A DNA stretch of 7,837 bases from Candidatus Sumerlaeota bacterium (lineage in GTDB: Bacteria; Sumerlaeota; T1SED10-198M): the NCBI GenBank assembly GCA_003554345.1, contig PWGE01000029.1:1-7837 (forward strand), in the 5' to 3' direction. Position numbers and translations under genes: made by a program. The notes under the pieces were generated by a model. That model was not told where the DNA came from. It saw nothing but the letters and a program-made list of their open reading frames with translations, and did not search any database. Below, piece after piece: positions 6,264-7,837 of this stretch (its first letter is position 1; every line of letters begins with the position of its first letter).

Positions 6264-7712
6264 TTAATAAGCTCGCGCAAAATAGACCCATCGGGTATCT
6301 CCTTCGTCACACCATATGCATGATGTATCATGAGATGGCTGATCAAAGGGGATGCAACGGATAGTAGCTTTTGTCCGGTCTTTTATATGTTCTTCACATG
6401 ATGCCTTTCCACACCAGGGGGAGTATATAAAGCCTCGTTTTTCTTCCATCACTTTCTGGAATTCCTCGAAATTCTCGGTACGGCTGGGGTTTTTCTCTCG
6501 AAATTCTAAAGCCTGTTTAAACATGTTTTGCTGGATATCTTCAAGCAAATCTCCGAGCTGTTTTTCAGGATTTGCCAGCGGTAAGCTGTTTTTTTCACCG
6601 TTATCACGCCGTACCACCATCATCTGGTCCTTTTGCAGATCTCGTGGTCCTACCTCTATACGTAAAGGGACACCCTTCATTTCATATTCATTAAACTTCC
6701 AGCCAGGTGTGAATTTGTCATTGTCGTCGAGTTTGACTCGAAATGTATCTTTCATTTTATCATATAGCTCTCTTACTTTTGCCAGTACTTCTTCACGCTG
6801 TTTTTTTACCAGGATAGGAATGATAACTATCTGGTAAGGAGCAATGGAAGGAGGGAGACGGAGTCCTCTTTCATCACCATGGGTCATTATTACTCCTCCA
6901 ATAAGGCGCGTGGAAACCCCCCAGGATGTTTGCCACACGTATTTCTCCTGCTGGTCTTCATCCAGATATTTGATGTCGAAAACGCGGGCAAAATGCTGCC
7001 CCAGGTTATGAGAGGTCCCGGCTTGCAGGGCTTTCCCATCTTTCATCAGGCCCTCGATACAATATGTTTTTTGTGCCCCGGCAAATTTTTCACTGTCAGA
7101 TTTTAATCCTTTGAGAACGGGCATTGCCAGCACATTTTCAGCAAATTCTGTATATACATTCAGCATTTTCAAAGTCTCTTCCTGTGCTTCTTCTTCTGTT
7201 CTATGAGCAGTATGTCCTTCCTGCCAGAGGAATTCCGTAGTTCTCAGGAATAAGCGGGTCACTTTTTCCCATCGAACCACGTTTGCCCATTGGTTGATTA
7301 ATACAGGCAAATCGCGATAAGAACGTATCCATTTGGCATAGGTGCTGCAAATGATGGCTTCAGAGGTGGGGCGGATACCTAACCGCTCTTCCAGCGGTTC
7401 TTCGCCACCCTGGGTAACCCAGGCTACTTCTGGTGCAAAACCCTCCACATGGTCCGCTTCCTTTTGAAGTAAACTTTCCGGACAGAAAAGAGGGAAATAG
7501 GCATTTTGATGTCCCGTCTCTTTTATTCGCCGGTCAAGCGCTTGCTGTATGTTTTCCCACAGGGCATAGCCATAGGGCTTAATGATCATGCATCCTTTGA
7601 CAATGAAATAATCAGCCAGGTCTGCTTTTCGTACTACATCGATATACCATCGGGAAAAGTCGTCTTCCTGATCCTGTATTTCTTGTACATATCCTTTGTC
7701 GTCTTTTTTCAT
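6264..7712 (-). CDS. proS: Prolyl-tRNA synthetase, archaeal/eukaryal-like type with C-terminal zinc domain
   Basis: A 482-residue class II aminoacyl-tRNA synthetase that charges tRNA-Pro with proline in the cytoplasm. Order seen: catalytic core with motif 1 region (about 46-60, 'PYGYALWENIQ'), 'RPTSEAI' (114-120), motif 2 'RTTEFLWQEGHTAH' (157-170), 'AGTSHNLGQHFA' (231-242) and motif 3 'THGDERGLRLPPSIAP' (277-292). An anticodon-binding domain follows (about 293-400, 'VGPRDLQKDQMMVVRRD'), then a zinc-binding C-terminal domain with Cys434, Cys439, Cys465 and Cys468 (C-x4-C-x25-C-x2-C). It ends in the conserved 'YFARAY' with a terminal tyrosine. It lacks the ~180-residue editing insertion found between motifs 2 and 3 in the E. 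coli-type enzyme, so it is the short form seen in Thermus, archaea and scattered bacteria. The ATG follows AAAGGAG at eight-base spacing and lies three bases after the preceding gene's stop. Confidence 0.97.
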   Translation of the reverse strand: MKKDDKGYVQEIQDQEDDFSRWYIDVVRKADLADYFIVKGCMIIKPYGYALWENIQQALDRRIKETGHQNAYFPLFCPESLLQKEADHVEGFAPEVAWVTQGGEEPLEERLGIRPTSEAIICSTYAKWIRSYRDLPVLINQWANVVRWEKVTRLFLRTTEFLWQEGHTAHRTEEEAQEETLKMLNVYTEFAENVLAMPVLKGLKSDSEKFAGAQKTYCIEGLMKDGKALQAGTSHNLGQHFARVFDIKYLDEDQQEKYVWQTSWGVSTRLIGGVIMTHGDERGLRLPPSIAPYQIVIIPILVKKQREEVLAKVRELYDKMKDTFRVKLDDNDKFTPGWKFNEYEMKGVPLRIEVGPRDLQKDQMMVVRRDNGEKNSLPLANPEKQLGDLLEDIQQNMFKQALEFREKNPSRTENFEEFQKVMEEKRGFIYSPWCGKASCEEHIKDRTKATIRCIPFDQPSHDTSCIWCDEGDTRWVYFARAY

Positions 7713-7715
7713 AAG

Positions 7716-7837
7716 TTACTCTCCTTTCTTTTCGTCATTGTTTGTTTCCATTTCGCAATGGGTTAACATGCCACCCCGGATGTTATAAGTGAGCTTGATT
7801 TTCAGGTAAGAAGGGTGCAAGACCTTTTGAAGGTCGG
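7716..7837 (-). CDS. queF: Probable QueF (7-cyano-7-deazaguanine reductase), C-terminal end only
   Basis: An open frame runs in from the right edge and ends at a TAA three bases before the proS ATG; 39 codons are visible and the 5' part lies outside the window. Seen: 'DLQKVLHPSYLKIK' followed by 'YNIRGGMLTHCEME' and a hydrophilic tail 'TNNDEKKGE'. The D-L-x-x-x-x-x-P...N-x-RGG-(I/M)-x-T-x-x-E pattern resembles the last strand region of unimodular QueF T-fold enzymes, which reduce preQ0 to preQ1 with NADPH in queuosine synthesis for tRNA. The other two minus-strand frames stop within about 20 codons of the edge, and the tight junction with proS supports a real gene. The family call rests on a short segment; another T-fold protein is possible. 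Confidence 0.6.
   Translation of the reverse strand, partial: DLQKVLHPSYLKIKLTYNIRGGMLTHCEMETNNDEKKGE
7721..7727 (-). promoter_or_regulatory. Ribosome binding site of proS
   Basis: The minus strand reads AAAGGAG, eight bases before the proS ATG, inside the last codons of the upstream partial gene. It fixes the proS start at 7712. Confidence 0.7.

Noticed and set aside
1-7837. A novel defence, mobile or biosynthetic system
   Set aside because: Both strands were read for transposases, integrases, direct repeats, CRISPR-like arrays, reverse transcriptases, toxin-antitoxin pairs and peptide-modifying enzymes; none is present, and nearly all bases are covered by conserved housekeeping families.

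Overview
This window looks like an ordinary chromosomal segment from a Gram-negative (diderm) bacterium of moderately AT-rich composition. The diderm inference rests on the 3' part of a lipid A-type acyltransferase gene at the left edge. I could not place the phylum. The combination of a lipid A acyltransferase, a 7TM-HD (PgpH-type) phosphodiesterase and a prolyl-tRNA synthetase of the archaeal/eukaryal-like architecture would fit several deep-branching bacterial lineages. I see no mobile element, CRISPR array, RNA gene, phage gene or defence gene.

Layout: positions 1-403 (+ strand) hold the C-terminal part of the lipid A acyltransferase. It converges on a tightly packed minus-strand gene string across a 161-bp gap (404-564) that has no convincing terminator. 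Read in transcription order (right to left), the string is: end of a probable queF (7716-7837, running off the right edge), proS (6264-7712), a family 2 glycosyltransferase (5521-6243), an XdhC/CoxI-family gene (4770-5546), a PhoH-like ATPase (3797-4765), a 7TM-HD protein (1597-3816), ybeY (1188-1649) and a DUF502 membrane protein (565-1191). Every junction has at most 20 bp between genes or an actual overlap (3 and 20 bp gaps; overlaps of 26, 20, 53 and 4 bp; a 4 bp gap before phoH). This is the geometry of one operon with translational coupling. No promoter is visible, so it must start beyond the right edge or be internal and unrecognised.

Functionally the core is the widely conserved phoH - 7TM-HD - ybeY block, which joins RNA processing and ribosome quality (YbeY, PhoH) to probable cyclic-di-AMP breakdown (PgpH-like HD domain). 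Upstream lie translation-related genes (probable queF for queuosine tRNA modification, proS for tRNA charging) and two genes whose link is unclear: a polyprenyl-phosphate-type glycosyltransferase and an XdhC-like molybdoenzyme maturation factor with no molybdoenzyme in view. I do not see an undescribed system here. The points most worth checking are the 39-codon queF tail at the edge, the orphan xdhC, the long pgpH/ybeY overlap, and the implied c-di-AMP signalling in a lipid A-bearing organism.
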